In this document: one piece after another, positions 1 to 7,679 of the stretch
Position numbering within the stretch: the first letter of the stretch is position 1
Layout of the letters: every line of letters starts with the position of its first letter
Source of the DNA: a virus
Length of the DNA stretch: 45,483 nucleotides
IMG/VR virus record: IMGVR_UViG_3300021559_000016
Coordinates: 1-45,483 of that record
Strand: one strand, 5' to 3'
The notes under the pieces: model-generated
Database searches by the model: none
What the model was told of the DNA's origin: nothing
Seen by the model: only the letters and a program-made list of their open reading frames with translations
Position numbers and translations under genes: made by a program

Positions 1-9
1 AGTAGCGTT

Positions 10-441
10 GTGATAGATAAGCTGCGTGAACTGGCCGAGCGGTGGAAAGAAGGCCCGCAGGGAGATGACTACTTGCAAAGCTGCTGCGGAGAAATTGCGG
101 CCGCCCGTGAACGTTGTGCCGATCAAATCCTAGCCATCCTCGACGCCGAGGGCGATGGCGGGGCGGCTCCGGTCGGGCTGCTGACTATCGAACTTGGCCG
201 GTGGTACGTAGAAGGGATTCGCATGGAAGTGGAATCGCTGAAATTCCCTGTTGGCATATACAACCTCTACACCCATCCCCAGCCGGCGCGATCTGGCGTG
301 GTGAGCGATGAGCAGGTTGAAGAGGCATCTAGAATTTATGTATCAAACGGCGGCGGTAGCGAAGTTAACGGACATGTTCGGGCAAATATGCGTTTAGCAC
401 TAGAACATTTTACCAAGTCGCAAGGAGAATCCCATGACTGA
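10..441 (+). CDS. Ea22-like modular phage early protein, possibly 5'-truncated
   Basis: A 143-residue protein if the GTG at position 10 is used. The frame is open to the window edge, so the true start may lie further left. The N-terminal 45 residues are charged and helical, with a Cys-Cys pair. The middle carries the LYTHPQP-type segment that marks Ea22/Ead-like accessory proteins of lambdoid and other phages. The last 40 residues look like a separate small helical module. Family members are of unknown function and recombine as mosaics. It overlaps the next gene by 8 bases, as first visible member of the early operon. The Ea22 relation is inferred from the motif only. Confidence 0.6.
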   Translation: MIDKLRELAERWKEGPQGDDYLQSCCGEIAAARERCADQILAILDAEGDGGAAPVGLLTIELGRWYVEGIRMEVESLKFPVGIYNLYTHPQPARSGVVSDEQVEEASRIYVSNGGGSEVNGHVRANMRLALEHFTKSQGESHD

Positions 442-736
442 CAAAATCCCCGAGGCGCTGGCGGTGTTGGATCGCGAACCAACCATGCAGATGCTTCATG
501 CAGGTTTAGCCCATTCGTATTGCCCACCCATCAGCGCAGAACGCCTTTCTAGAATATACGTCGCCATGCGAAGTCTTGAGCCAATACCAAAATTTGATGC
601 TTGGGCGAAAGAACAGGGCTACGACCTTAGCGTTTCATGCATTGGCCTAGGTTATGGCATGGACGACACGAGTGCAGCAAGGCATGGATGGGCCGCTGCC
701 ATCAAAGCCCTGGCCGTCGTAGAGGAACTGAAATGA
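434..736 (+). CDS. hypothetical protein
   Basis: A 100-residue soluble protein with no domain that I recognise. The ATG at 434 follows an AGGAG-like sequence (423-427) and lies inside the end of the preceding gene, a normal arrangement for this operon. It ends in an ATGA overlap with the next gene. There is no signal peptide or membrane segment. The middle is rich in aromatic and Gly residues, and the C-terminus is helical. Confidence 0.65.
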   Translation: MTDKIPEALAVLDREPTMQMLHAGLAHSYCPPISAERLSRIYVAMRSLEPIPKFDAWAKEQGYDLSVSCIGLGYGMDDTSAARHGWAAAIKALAVVEELK

Positions 737-903
737 ACCCCAATAAGACAATCGCCGATGAAATTTGGGGTGAGAATCCTGCTAGCGATGATGAACATTG
801 CATGCGCTGCGGATCTTCTTTTCTGGATGTTGGTTGGGAATGTAACGACTGCGGATTTGACAATATTGGCGCTTACGGACCTCCATCACAAAGGACAGTT
901 TGA
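733..903 (+). CDS. small zinc-ribbon protein
   Basis: A 56-residue protein starting at the ATG that overlaps the previous stop (ATGA at 733-736). It has two CxxC pairs (CMRC and CNDC) about 14 residues apart, the layout of a zinc ribbon. It is the first of four small Cys-rich early proteins in this operon. Such proteins often bind nucleic acid or host enzymes, but no target can be read from the sequence. A longer reading frame extends upstream, but the coupled ATG is the better start. Confidence 0.65.
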   Translation: MNPNKTIADEIWGENPASDDEHCMRCGSSFLDVGWECNDCGFDNIGAYGPPSQRTV

Positions 904-904
904 A

Positions 905-1348
905 ATGATCAAGCATGAGTATTCGGTGGAGGAAGTGCGGGCAATTGCAGATAACCCTGCACTGCTTTGGCAGGAGCGCTATCTAATCAATGAACTTGCC
1001 GACCTTCGTGAGCAGATCGAGCGGGCGAAGGCTGGGGTGACGGATGAAATCGTCGAGTCGTTCGTAGATCTAGCGTGCGCGTTTAAGAACGACGAGATTG
1101 AATCAGTGGATGACCTGTACGCCCCAATGCGTGAAAAAATTCAAGCCGTCGCGCACCTGTTGCCAAGTCAGGCAGACGCCCAGCCTCGCGTGCCGGATGG
1201 CCGTGTAGTGGATGAATGTGTGCGTGATCTACGCAACCATGCCAAGCAGGTCTACGACTTACCAAAACTGGCTGACGATTTAAGGCGTCTTGCGAACTGC
1301 ATCGAACGAAAACTCGCCGCCGACCCGCACTCGAACGCGTCGCGGTGA
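905..1348 (+). CDS. hypothetical protein with helical N-terminus
   Basis: A 147-residue protein. The ATG at 905 is preferred over upstream in-frame starts because it sits just after the preceding stop (TGA 901-903). The protein is acidic and predicted mostly helical, with a Leu-rich stretch at about residues 25-40 that could form a short coiled coil. No enzyme motif is visible. Its stop overlaps the next start (TGATG). Confidence 0.6.
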   Translation: MIKHEYSVEEVRAIADNPALLWQERYLINELADLREQIERAKAGVTDEIVESFVDLACAFKNDEIESVDDLYAPMREKIQAVAHLLPSQADAQPRVPDGRVVDECVRDLRNHAKQVYDLPKLADDLRRLANCIERKLAADPHSNASR

Positions 1349-1458
1349 TGGAAATCGCGTACTGGTGGCATTGGCTCTGGTGCGGCATACCCGAACAATT
1401 TAACGGTTACGGTTTCTCCCATTGGTGCAAAAAATGCAGGAAAGGAATACGTCGATGA
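1348..1458 (+). CDS. tiny Trp/Cys-rich protein
   Basis: A 36-residue reading frame filling the space between two coupled genes. It starts at an ATG that overlaps the preceding stop by one base and ends in an ATGA overlap with the next gene. That double coupling is the main reason to call it real. It has five Trp (WWHWLW near the N-terminus) and a C-terminal CxxC next to basic residues. Function unknown; the Cys could bind metal with a partner. Confidence 0.5.
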   Translation: MEIAYWWHWLWCGIPEQFNGYGFSHWCKKCRKGIRR

Positions 1459-1745
1459 CCAAAGATCTCAAGAAAGACTTGGCGGAGGTTGTGGATCTAA
1501 TCCCGGACGATTGGGATTGGTACAAGTGCAAGGAGTGTGGCGCGAAAACCAACGGCGATCCCTGGCCTGAGTTGACCAGATTCATCCGCATCCACCACGC
1601 CACCATCCAGAAGAACGCCGAAGGTGCGCTGCGGCTCAAGGCGTTGAAGCAGGCGATGGGTGCATATCCGAAAATGAAGCATTTCTTGCTAGGACGAGCC
1701 GACGAAATCCTGCGCGAGTGGAAGGAGAAGGGTGATGAAAGCTGA
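1455..1745 (+). CDS. hypothetical protein with single CxxC
   Basis: A 96-residue protein from the ATG at 1455 (ATGA overlap with the previous stop); a longer frame from 1422 is not needed. The N-terminal third is acidic and holds a YKCKECG CxxC motif followed by HH at about residues 41-42. This could make a half zinc finger, but full ligands are not obvious. The C-terminal part is helical and basic. Function unknown. Confidence 0.6.
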   Translation: MTKDLKKDLAEVVDLIPDDWDWYKCKECGAKTNGDPWPELTRFIRIHHATIQKNAEGALRLKALKQAMGAYPKMKHFLLGRADEILREWKEKGDES

Positions 1746-1905
1746 ATTTGAACTGTGGCAAAACGGTACTCGCGTAGCTGCCACAAGCGGGACGCGCGAA
1801 GACGCGTTGCGCGAGATCAAGCACTACGCTTTGGTCTACAGCCAAGACGGTCCTACGAAAGTCTTCGAGGTTATACGCACCGGGCGTAAGGAAATTAAAC
1901 TGTGA
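1735..1905 (+). CDS. small hypothetical protein
   Basis: A 56-residue protein whose ATG at 1735 overlaps the end of the previous gene by 11 bases. The sequence alternates short beta-like and helical segments (FELWQNG, then REDALREIKHYALVY). This resembles compact alpha-beta phage proteins of unknown role. It overlaps the following GTG start by four bases (GTGA). Confidence 0.6.
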   Translation: MKAEFELWQNGTRVAATSGTREDALREIKHYALVYSQDGPTKVFEVIRTGRKEIKL

Positions 1906-2219
1906 AGCCTAAACCTTACGATCGTGGCAAAGGCCGGTTCCGCAAGCACGACATTGTGGAGTGGTCAGGTACCAGGGATATCCATCGCGGTGAGATCGTC
2001 CAAGTAGTGAAGTATGGGCAGTACCCAATGGTGTGCCGTAAGGAGCACGAGATCCTGAAAACGAGGAAGCTGCGCAAGGAAGACATCGACTGGCCAAATC
2101 TCTACACAGCGGCCTACTACCGCGAGCACGAGAGCTACGTGGTGGAGGATGCCCAAGGCAAACGCTGGTGGCCGAGGGTGGGGTGTTTGAAGTTGTTGCG
2201 GGGAGCGAGTGATGGCTGA
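1902..2219 (+). CDS. hypothetical basic protein
   Basis: A 105-residue protein with a GTG start in a GTGA overlap. It is basic at the N-terminus (RGKGRFRKHD) and rich in Tyr and Trp later. The alternating hydrophobic pattern around residues 15-45 suggests a small beta-barrel fold, as in nucleic-acid-binding proteins, but this is only an impression. No catalytic motif is seen. Confidence 0.6.
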   Translation: MKPKPYDRGKGRFRKHDIVEWSGTRDIHRGEIVQVVKYGQYPMVCRKEHEILKTRKLRKEDIDWPNLYTAAYYREHESYVVEDAQGKRWWPRVGCLKLLRGASDG

Positions 2220-2370
2220 GAAGAAACCCACCAAAGAGGCTATGCGCGTGATGCTGTCGAACATATCCACGCTGCTTCGCGAAGGCCGTATTCGCCAGGC
2301 GCAGGGCGAGGCCAGGAAACTTTACGATGCCCTGTATCGCTTAGGGCTATTGCCGGAGTTGAGCGAATGA
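2212..2370 (+). CDS. small helical protein
   Basis: A 52-residue protein with ATG at 2212 inside the end of the previous gene and an ATGA overlap with the next. It is almost entirely helical and amphipathic, with many Arg, Lys, Leu and Ala. No family recognised. The coupling at both ends supports translation. Confidence 0.55.
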   Translation: MAEKKPTKEAMRVMLSNISTLLREGRIRQAQGEARKLYDALYRLGLLPELSE

Positions 2371-2597
2371 CTTACGAAGCTGGAGATTATGCCAAGTTCC
2401 ACAAGACGTCCAAGATGAAGAAGGAACGCGCCCAGCGTAATGCCAACCGGCGCGACTTCGAGAAGGCCGGACGCGTGAAGAAAGGCGACGGCAAAGAGAT
2501 CGACCACAAGAGCTCCGTTCGGACGGCTAAAGGGCTGAACAATGCCCCGTCGAACCTGCGGGTGGTAAAGGCCAAGACTAACAAGGTGAAGCAATGA
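2367..2597 (+). CDS. HNH-like small basic protein
   Basis: A 76-residue, very basic protein. The core KEIDHK followed by SNLRVV and TNK matches the central part of small phage HNH homing-type endonucleases, in which a DH pair is followed by an Asn and the NLRVV strand. The expected first His and zinc Cys knuckles are not visible, so it may be a minimal or inactive HNH fold or a DNA-binding derivative. It is placed in an ATGA-coupled chain. Confidence 0.55.
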   Translation: MTYEAGDYAKFHKTSKMKKERAQRNANRRDFEKAGRVKKGDGKEIDHKSSVRTAKGLNNAPSNLRVVKAKTNKVKQ

Positions 2598-2797
2598 AAC
2601 GTAAACTGCCCGAAGAGCCATCTGCACTGCGGGCTAAAAACCGGCTCCACGCAGTCCTACATTGGGACCGTAAGCAGGACCCTACTGTGCAGGACCCTAC
2701 TGTGCAGGGCGCTACTGATTACGAGAGCGATGGGCTGCAGTACAACGTTACTATCATCGATCGGTATTCTAAGCGTAAGAGCGCAGTGGCGCCATGA
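2594..2797 (+). CDS. hypothetical protein with internal tandem repeat
   Basis: A 67-residue protein coupled at both ends (ATGA at 2594 and 2794). It has a basic N-terminus, then a directly repeated QDPTV pentapeptide produced by an in-frame 15-base duplication, then a degenerate third copy. The C-terminal third looks like a beta strand followed by a basic tail. No known family. Confidence 0.55.
   Translation: MKRKLPEEPSALRAKNRLHAVLHWDRKQDPTVQDPTVQGATDYESDGLQYNVTIIDRYSKRKSAVAP
2675..2717 (+). repeat. 15-bp in-frame tandem repeat
   Basis: Two identical copies of CAGGACCCTACTGTG at 2675-2689 and 2690-2704, followed by a degenerate partial copy to 2717. The unit keeps the reading frame of the small gene that contains it. 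Confidence 0.85.
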
Positions 2798-3360
2798 TCT
2801 ACTGGCGCATCCAAGATCTCTACGACAACAACATCTGTCCCGAAGGGCGCGAAGACTGCGAAGCCTATATGGCGGAAACGGGCAAGACGGCCACGGACTG
2901 GCTAACGGCAGTTGAAGGGTTATTCGGTGGCGTCGCCGGCACGGTGTGGGGTCTGGGCTTCACCAAGAAGTCTAGCGAGGTGGCGGCGCGCGATGCCCTA
3001 TCGCGGTTCATCTTGAAAGTAGCAGAGCGCTATAGCAGTTACGCTTTCCTACCGCCCTATGTAGGGATGAAACTGGATGCGCTGCTTCGTGGGGCGACGA
3101 TCAACCTGGTGCCTATGCGGGAAGAGTTGCGGGCGATCAGCGTGGGAGAGAACTACTCGGCCTTTATCCGCGCTGTGAGCTTGCTGTTCTACGTTGCCCT
3201 GGACGAGCGAACCGCGTTGAATATACGTGCCGTGCGCGTGAGTGAGCAAGCGATGCTGGCAGCGACTTACCGAAGTGGGCATGCAGTTCCGTCGACAGAA
3301 GCGTACAAAGAAGAGTACCAACAGCAGTACGATGATTTGAAGCAAATACTGGAGCGCTAA
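2794..3360 (+). CDS. hypothetical protein
   Basis: A 188-residue protein, the largest of the first block of small genes. The N-terminus has Cys at about residues 15 and 22. Residues 45-60 are a Gly-rich hydrophobic segment, and a second hydrophobic run occurs near residues 125-138 (SAFIRAVSLLFYVAL). Membrane association is possible but not clear. The C-terminus is charged and helical. Its start is in an ATGA overlap. No family recognised. Confidence 0.65.
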   Translation: MIYWRIQDLYDNNICPEGREDCEAYMAETGKTATDWLTAVEGLFGGVAGTVWGLGFTKKSSEVAARDALSRFILKVAERYSSYAFLPPYVGMKLDALLRGATINLVPMREELRAISVGENYSAFIRAVSLLFYVALDERTALNIRAVRVSEQAMLAATYRSGHAVPSTEAYKEEYQQQYDDLKQILER

Positions 3361-3362
3361 GC

Positions 3363-3614
3363 ATGAGTCACAAAGACGCGAAGCCCAAGACCAACGAACA
3401 GCTCCGCATGGAAGATTTCTATACGGCGCGCCTTGCCCCACAGGGCATTACATTAGGCTGGGGTTTAGGCAAGAACGGCGAGTATTTAGCTGCCTATGCG
3501 CGAGACGCGTGGGCAGCTTGGCAAGAAGCGCAGACTGTAAAGGTCATTCAATCGATAGTGATTGAAAGTCGAGGCTCGGGGTGGGTCGAGGGCGCGGTCA
3601 CTCTAGCGAAATGA
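3363..3614 (+). CDS. hypothetical protein
   Basis: An 83-residue protein beginning two bases after the preceding stop. The central YLAAYARDAWAAWQEA helix resembles the segment found in many small phage proteins that list Trp-rich helices of unknown function. There is no signal peptide or metal motif. A short gap (3615-3649) with a Shine-Dalgarno sequence follows. Confidence 0.6.
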   Translation: MSHKDAKPKTNEQLRMEDFYTARLAPQGITLGWGLGKNGEYLAAYARDAWAAWQEAQTVKVIQSIVIESRGSGWVEGAVTLAK

Positions 3615-3649
3615 AGTTCGTTTGAAGGGTACTCATCAGGAGAAGCGCC

Positions 3650-3811
3650 ATGGCAACGAAGAAACGCGGTTTCAAAGCCGTCCAGAAGTCCATCAGTAAG
3701 AAAGAAGGCATCCCGATGAAGAATGCCGGGGCGATCCTCGCCTCATCGGCGCGCAAGGCATCGCCAGAAGCCAAGCGCAAGAACCCTGCCCTGAAGCGTG
3801 TCAAGGGCTAA
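3650..3811 (+). CDS. small basic conserved phage protein
   Basis: A 53-residue, strongly basic protein with a good ribosome site (AGGAGAAG) before the ATG. The pattern FKAVQKSIxKKEG, then AGAILASSARKASPEAKRKNP, is one I know from many unnamed small phage proteins. That family has no assigned function. The charge suggests nucleic-acid contact. It is one of the few early genes not overlapped by its neighbour. Confidence 0.7.
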   Translation: MATKKRGFKAVQKSISKKEGIPMKNAGAILASSARKASPEAKRKNPALKRVKG

Positions 3812-3824
3812 TCTGGAGAACGTC

Positions 3825-3983
3825 ATGAAGAAAATGATGCATGGCAAAGCCGAAGAGAAGGGCGAGCCCAAGTTGAAGGGCAAAGCTATGGCTCGTGAAG
3901 AGAAGGGCGAGAAAGCCCACCGTCCGCTGCCGTACCGCGGGGACCGGGCGAAGACTACTGCCACGAAGAAGGCAAAACGATGA
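3825..3983 (+). CDS. small Lys-rich low-complexity protein
   Basis: A 52-residue protein from the ATG at 3825, preceded by TGGAGAA. About half of its residues are charged. The EEKGE motif occurs twice within a DNA sequence that is itself partly repeated (GAAGAGAAGGGCGAG). It is probably disordered. Its position next to another small basic protein suggests a shared role, perhaps with nucleic acid, but there is no direct evidence. Confidence 0.55.
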   Translation: MKKMMHGKAEEKGEPKLKGKAMAREEKGEKAHRPLPYRGDRAKTTATKKAKR

Positions 3984-4237
3984 GCACCGGGAACGAGGCG
4001 GCGTTCCCCCAGTCCTACCCCGACGACCCGACGCAGCCGGTATGGGCAGACAATACGTTGTCGCGTGGGTTGACCAAGCGAGAGTGGTTCGCTGGGAAAG
4101 CGCTACAAGGTATGCTTACGGATGGCTTTGTTCCGACCGGCATACGCCCGGCGAACCACGCAGCCAATGGTATCTATGACTATCCGCAGTACGCCGTAGC
4201 CATAGCGGATAGGCTTTTAGCGGAGCTGGCGAAGTGA
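3980..4237 (+). CDS. conserved phage protein (GLTKREWFA family)
   Basis: An 85-residue protein starting in an ATGA overlap. It contains GLTKREWFAGKALQG near residues 30-44 and a C-terminal YAVAIADRLLAELAK helix. Both are the hallmarks of a widespread small phage and prophage family with no known function. The length is typical for that family. It ends in a GTGA overlap with the next gene. Confidence 0.7.
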   Translation: MSTGNEAAFPQSYPDDPTQPVWADNTLSRGLTKREWFAGKALQGMLTDGFVPTGIRPANHAANGIYDYPQYAVAIADRLLAELAK

Positions 4238-4464
4238 CCCTGTTACTCGGCCCGGCCAAGGACGGCCGTCTATCCTGGCAGCACGTCAGCAAGCTTGTGT
4301 GGCAGCTGATGGCGCTGGACGGCGGCACGACCGGGACGGTGGTTCTTATGCCGAAGGCGGGGCGGTATTCAGCGAGTACGCATCGCACGTACCTTGGGCA
4401 GTTTAGTTCGGAGCTGGAAGCGCGGACGGCGGTGGAGAACAAAGTGGCGGAGGAGTGCAAGTGA
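4234..4464 (+). CDS. hypothetical protein
   Basis: A 76-residue protein with a GTG start coupled to the preceding stop (GTGA). It has a central beta-rich segment (TTGTVVLMPKAGRY) and a helical C-terminus. No known domain. It ends in a second GTGA overlap. Confidence 0.6.
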   Translation: MTLLLGPAKDGRLSWQHVSKLVWQLMALDGGTTGTVVLMPKAGRYSASTHRTYLGQFSSELEARTAVENKVAEECK

Positions 4465-4685
4465 AGTTCATCATCGCAGGCAACTATAACCAAGCGAGCA
4501 GCTGGGCTGCGGAGCATCAGCTCCTTCCGCATACATGGAAGTATGTAGATAGCCCAGAAACTCTTTATGGTTCCCAGCGGGGCAGCCAGGTGCTCATCGT
4601 CGGTACATGGAGTGAGCACAACCAAATATCCCGTATCTTGGAAGTCATGATGGAGCGCGGCATAGCATGGAAGCACGCTAAATGA
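4461..4685 (+). CDS. conserved hypothetical protein upstream of DNA polymerase
   Basis: A 74-residue protein. GTG at 4461 is preferred over the in-frame GTG at 4455 because it overlaps the previous stop exactly (GTGA). The N-terminus KFIIAGNYNQA, the DSPETLYG segment and the VLIVGTW strand suggest a small Rossmann-like alpha-beta fold. Similar unnamed proteins occur in other phages. It is coupled by ATGA to the DNA polymerase gene. Confidence 0.6.
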   Translation: MKFIIAGNYNQASSWAAEHQLLPHTWKYVDSPETLYGSQRGSQVLIVGTWSEHNQISRILEVMMERGIAWKHAK

Positions 4686-6652
4686 AATTGATTGTTGGAG
4701 ACTTCGAAACGCGCTTCGGCACAGGCTACTCCCTGCGCGATAAGGGCATGACCCACCAAAAGTACATCATGGACGAGCGCTTCAAGGCGCATGGCTGTGG
4801 GCTGAAGATCGACGGCGCCCCCGCACGCTGGGTACCGGGCAAACATCTGGAAGCGGTGTTTGCCAAGATCGACTGGAACGACGTGTGCTTCATCGGCCAC
4901 AACTTAGGCTTTGACGCCTCGATCCTCGCATGGCGTTACGGAATCTACCCGAAGATGTACATCGACACGCTGGCGCTGGCACGCGCGCAGATCGGCAGCA
5001 ACGCCATCAAGCACGGCCTCGACGCGCTGGGGGAACTGCTACTGGGATCGGGTAAGCCTGAAGGCTTGAGTGCGACGTACAACCTCGTGGATCTGCCGCC
5101 GCATATTGAGGAGCAGCTGGGGCGTTACTGCGTTGATGACGTGAACAAGACTTTCAATCTGTTCAAGCTACTCGTCAAGGGCATAACCCCGACCGAGCTG
5201 AAGGCGATGGACTGGTGCACGCGCGTCTACCTCACGCCGAAGTTCATGCTGGATCAGGAAGTGCTGTCAGATTACTTGGAGGAGTTGGCGGTAAAGAAGG
5301 CTGAAGCCTTGGCCAGTGTGGGTATGGCGGATCGTTCGGCGTTGAACAGCGCGGAGATGTTTGCCGAGGCGTTACGCGCATGCGGCGTCGAGCCGCCCAC
5401 CAAGATGGGCAAGCCGTCCAAGAAGACTGGTGAGTCGAAGATCGGCTACGCGTTCGCCAAGACCGACCAAGCGCTGAAGGATCTGCTGGACCATTCCAAC
5501 CCGGCGGTGCAAGCGCTGGTCGCTGCGCGGCTGGAGATCAAATCTACCAACGAAGAGAACAAGGCACAGGCGTATTACGAGTCAGCGCAGCTTGGCGGCG
5601 CGTGGCCGGTGTCGATCAAGTATGCCGGAGCGATGAATACGCAGCGGTTTAGCGGGGATAAGCATGGCGGGGGTAACCCGCAAAATCTAGGACGCGGCTC
5701 GCGCGTGCGCGACGCCATCTGCGCGCCCGAAGGGTACAAGATCATGGCTTCCGACTTGAGCCAGATCGAAGCGCGTATCAGTTTGCAGCTTGGGGCTTAC
5801 CACTACTTGTGGAATCGCAGCATCAATGATCCTGAGCGCTGCCCTGAGATGGACGCGCTGGACAAGCTACGTAACAACGAGGACATCTATTGCTGGTTCG
5901 GCACCATGGTCTACGGCCGCACGATCACCAAGGCGGACGTGATGGAGCGTCGGCTGTCCAAGACCGCTGTGCTGGGTCTGTGCTTCGGCATGGGCTATAA
6001 GCGATTCTTCGAGACATGCCGTGAGCAGGGCCTGACCATCACGATCGAATTCGCCAAGATGATCGTTCGCTTGTACCGCAAGACGTTCCCGAACATTGTC
6101 AAAGCGTGGAAGTCCTCACTGCAGCAGCTGAGCTATCTCATGCAGGGGCTGAAGATTCCAGCGTTCCGTTTCCGCATCGATGCCACTGGCCCGGCGAATG
6201 ATGCCAACGCTTTCAATATCCTGACGCCAGAGCTTGACCCTATCTTCGGGCAGCCGGCGCTGCGCATGCCGAACGGCCAGTACCTCAAGTACCCGATGCT
6301 AACGTGCGAAACTAAAGGCACTAAGACCGAATGGAGCTACTGGAATAAGGGCAATAAGACGTACATGCACGCGCCCAAGAGCTTTGAAAATGCTGTGCAA
6401 AGTTTGGCCGGCGAACTCTGCCGCGAGATGCTGGTAGAGCTACAGGCGATCTTCCGCGCCGAAGACCCTGGCATGGGCATCGAGCTTCAGGTGCACGACG
6501 AACTGGTGGCACTTATCATCGACGATCCCGCATGGCGGGCGTGGGCTCGCGATCAATTCAACCGCGTGATGCAGTCGTCTCCCTGGTGGATGCCTGAGCT
6601 GCCCGTGGCCTGCGAAACCAAAGAGGGGTATCGGTATGGCGAATGTCATTGA
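4682..6652 (+). CDS. family A DNA polymerase with 3'-5' exonuclease
   Basis: A 656-residue replicative DNA polymerase. The N-terminal DEDDy proofreading exonuclease shows Exo I (D7-F-E9), Exo II (GHN with D78) and Exo III (Y149-x3-D153). The polymerase part has motif A (SDLSQIEAR, D358), motif B (RRLSK with R423 and K427, followed by FGMGY) and motif C (VHDE, H605-D606). All catalytic residues are present. It lacks a 5'-3' exonuclease domain and is slightly shorter than the T7 enzyme. It copies the phage genome, probably with the helicase-primase and ssDNA-binding protein encoded downstream. The ATG at 4682 overlaps the previous stop. Confidence 0.97.
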   Translation: MKLIVGDFETRFGTGYSLRDKGMTHQKYIMDERFKAHGCGLKIDGAPARWVPGKHLEAVFAKIDWNDVCFIGHNLGFDASILAWRYGIYPKMYIDTLALARAQIGSNAIKHGLDALGELLLGSGKPEGLSATYNLVDLPPHIEEQLGRYCVDDVNKTFNLFKLLVKGITPTELKAMDWCTRVYLTPKFMLDQEVLSDYLEELAVKKAEALASVGMADRSALNSAEMFAEALRACGVEPPTKMGKPSKKTGESKIGYAFAKTDQALKDLLDHSNPAVQALVAARLEIKSTNEENKAQAYYESAQLGGAWPVSIKYAGAMNTQRFSGDKHGGGNPQNLGRGSRVRDAICAPEGYKIMASDLSQIEARISLQLGAYHYLWNRSINDPERCPEMDALDKLRNNEDIYCWFGTMVYGRTITKADVMERRLSKTAVLGLCFGMGYKRFFETCREQGLTITIEFAKMIVRLYRKTFPNIVKAWKSSLQQLSYLMQGLKIPAFRFRIDATGPANDANAFNILTPELDPIFGQPALRMPNGQYLKYPMLTCETKGTKTEWSYWNKGNKTYMHAPKSFENAVQSLAGELCREMLVELQAIFRAEDPGMGIELQVHDELVALIIDDPAWRAWARDQFNRVMQSSPWWMPELPVACETKEGYRYGECH

Positions 6653-6947
6653 TTTCAGAGGCGCGCGGTCGTCTATGTGGGGCCACAGCATGCACGCGTG
6701 GACCATGCGGGAGATCACGCCCAAGGGGTGGTGGCAGAAGTTCAAAGACCGCCGGTGCGGCGCGTACCGCATGTCTGTGATGGTGCACCACTCGCCAGCC
6801 CCGCAAGTGGGCGATCTGCTCGCCTGGTCGAGAAAAGAAGGCGGCGAGATTGTTGCCCCGATTACGGCCGTGAAGCCCTGCGGTGACCCGCGAGACATGT
6901 TCACTCTCGAAGCGTATGTAACGCCAGACTGTAGGAAAACAGCATGA
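6636..6947 (+). CDS. hypothetical protein
   Basis: A 103-residue protein starting 17 bases before the polymerase stop. It is rich in Trp, His and Met in the first half (WGHSMHAWTMREI). The second half reads as a small beta-barrel (VGDLLAWSRKEGGEIVAPITAVKP) of the kind seen in ASCH/PUA-like domains, though the key motifs are not clear. Function unknown. Confidence 0.6.
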   Translation: MANVIDFRGARSSMWGHSMHAWTMREITPKGWWQKFKDRRCGAYRMSVMVHHSPAPQVGDLLAWSRKEGGEIVAPITAVKPCGDPRDMFTLEAYVTPDCRKTA

Positions 6948-7207
6948 CCACCACAGCCACTAAAACTTGGACGATGTTGGACGGCTTGATGGCTAGGCTC
7001 AATGATGTACTGTCAGAAGAAGTTCGGGTAGACGACGCAAACATACAGCCCGACTGGGACCATTACGTAGTGAAAGTTTTGCTTACTCGCGGGGTAAAGC
7101 ACGCCACTGCCGAAGCCATAATGCTAAGCAAAACGGTCGGAGATTGGCTCGACGTTACCGACACGCTACTCCACAAGATCGAAGCTATTCAGTGGAGCAA
7201 AGCATGA
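6944..7207 (+). CDS. hypothetical acidic protein
   Basis: An 87-residue protein, ATGA-coupled at both ends. It is acidic and mostly helical, with no recognisable domain or membrane segment. Context alone places it in the replication block. Confidence 0.6.
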   Translation: MTTTATKTWTMLDGLMARLNDVLSEEVRVDDANIQPDWDHYVVKVLLTRGVKHATAEAIMLSKTVGDWLDVTDTLLHKIEAIQWSKA

Positions 7208-7473
7208 CCGCCGCCACCAAAAAAGCCGAAGCCATCGCCGCGGCCCTCGGGCGCAAGTTCGCCCCGACGCACAGCTTCAAAGCCGGCCTGACCTACGGCA
7301 AAGCCGGCCTGACCTACGTCGAGATCGAAGTGTGGGCCAACGAGCCGCGGCAATACGTGGGCAGCGACCTGCGCAGTCTGGCGTTCTACGAGAGCATCAC
7401 GGCAGCGGAAGCGCAGCAGGTGGTGGACAGCGTGAAGGGGATCATCAAGAACAGCGGGAGTAAGCGGCGATGA
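7204..7473 (+). CDS. hypothetical protein with duplicated heptapeptide
   Basis: An 89-residue protein from the ATG at 7204 (ATGA overlap); a longer in-frame start at 7144 lies inside the previous gene. Residues 26-39 are a directly repeated seven-residue unit (KAGLTYG, then KAGLTYV), the result of a 21-base in-frame duplication. Around the repeat the protein looks like a short alpha-beta fold. Function unknown. Confidence 0.6.
   Translation: MTAATKKAEAIAAALGRKFAPTHSFKAGLTYGKAGLTYVEIEVWANEPRQYVGSDLRSLAFYESITAAEAQQVVDSVKGIIKNSGSKRR
7279..7320 (+). repeat. 21-bp in-frame tandem duplication
   Basis: The 21-base unit at 7279-7299 (starts AAAGCCGGCCTGACCTAC) is repeated at 7300-7320 with one changed base near its end. 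It doubles seven codons without breaking the frame. Confidence 0.9.
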
Positions 7474-7679
7474 CTGCATTGGGCGACAAAATGCTGAATG
7501 CCGCGGTTAAAGCGGACCTGCAAGAAGATCATCCGTTAGTAGTTGCAGCGTTAAAATTCAACGATGCCGCTGAGGGCTTTTACGGAACGCCGCAGACTGT
7601 CGATGTCAAGACGTTCATGGGCTGCTGGGCGCGAGCGCGCCGTTTATGGTCGGAGTATTCCAAGGAGCCGCTGCTTTGA
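7470..7679 (+). CDS. small hypothetical protein
   Basis: A 69-residue protein, ATGA-coupled to the gene before. It looks helical at the N-terminus, with a Cys-Trp and Arg-rich C-terminal helix (CWARARRLW). No family recognised. Its stop lies in a TTGA overlap with the nuclease gene. Confidence 0.6.
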   Translation: MTALGDKMLNAAVKADLQEDHPLVVAALKFNDAAEGFYGTPQTVDVKTFMGCWARARRLWSEYSKEPLL

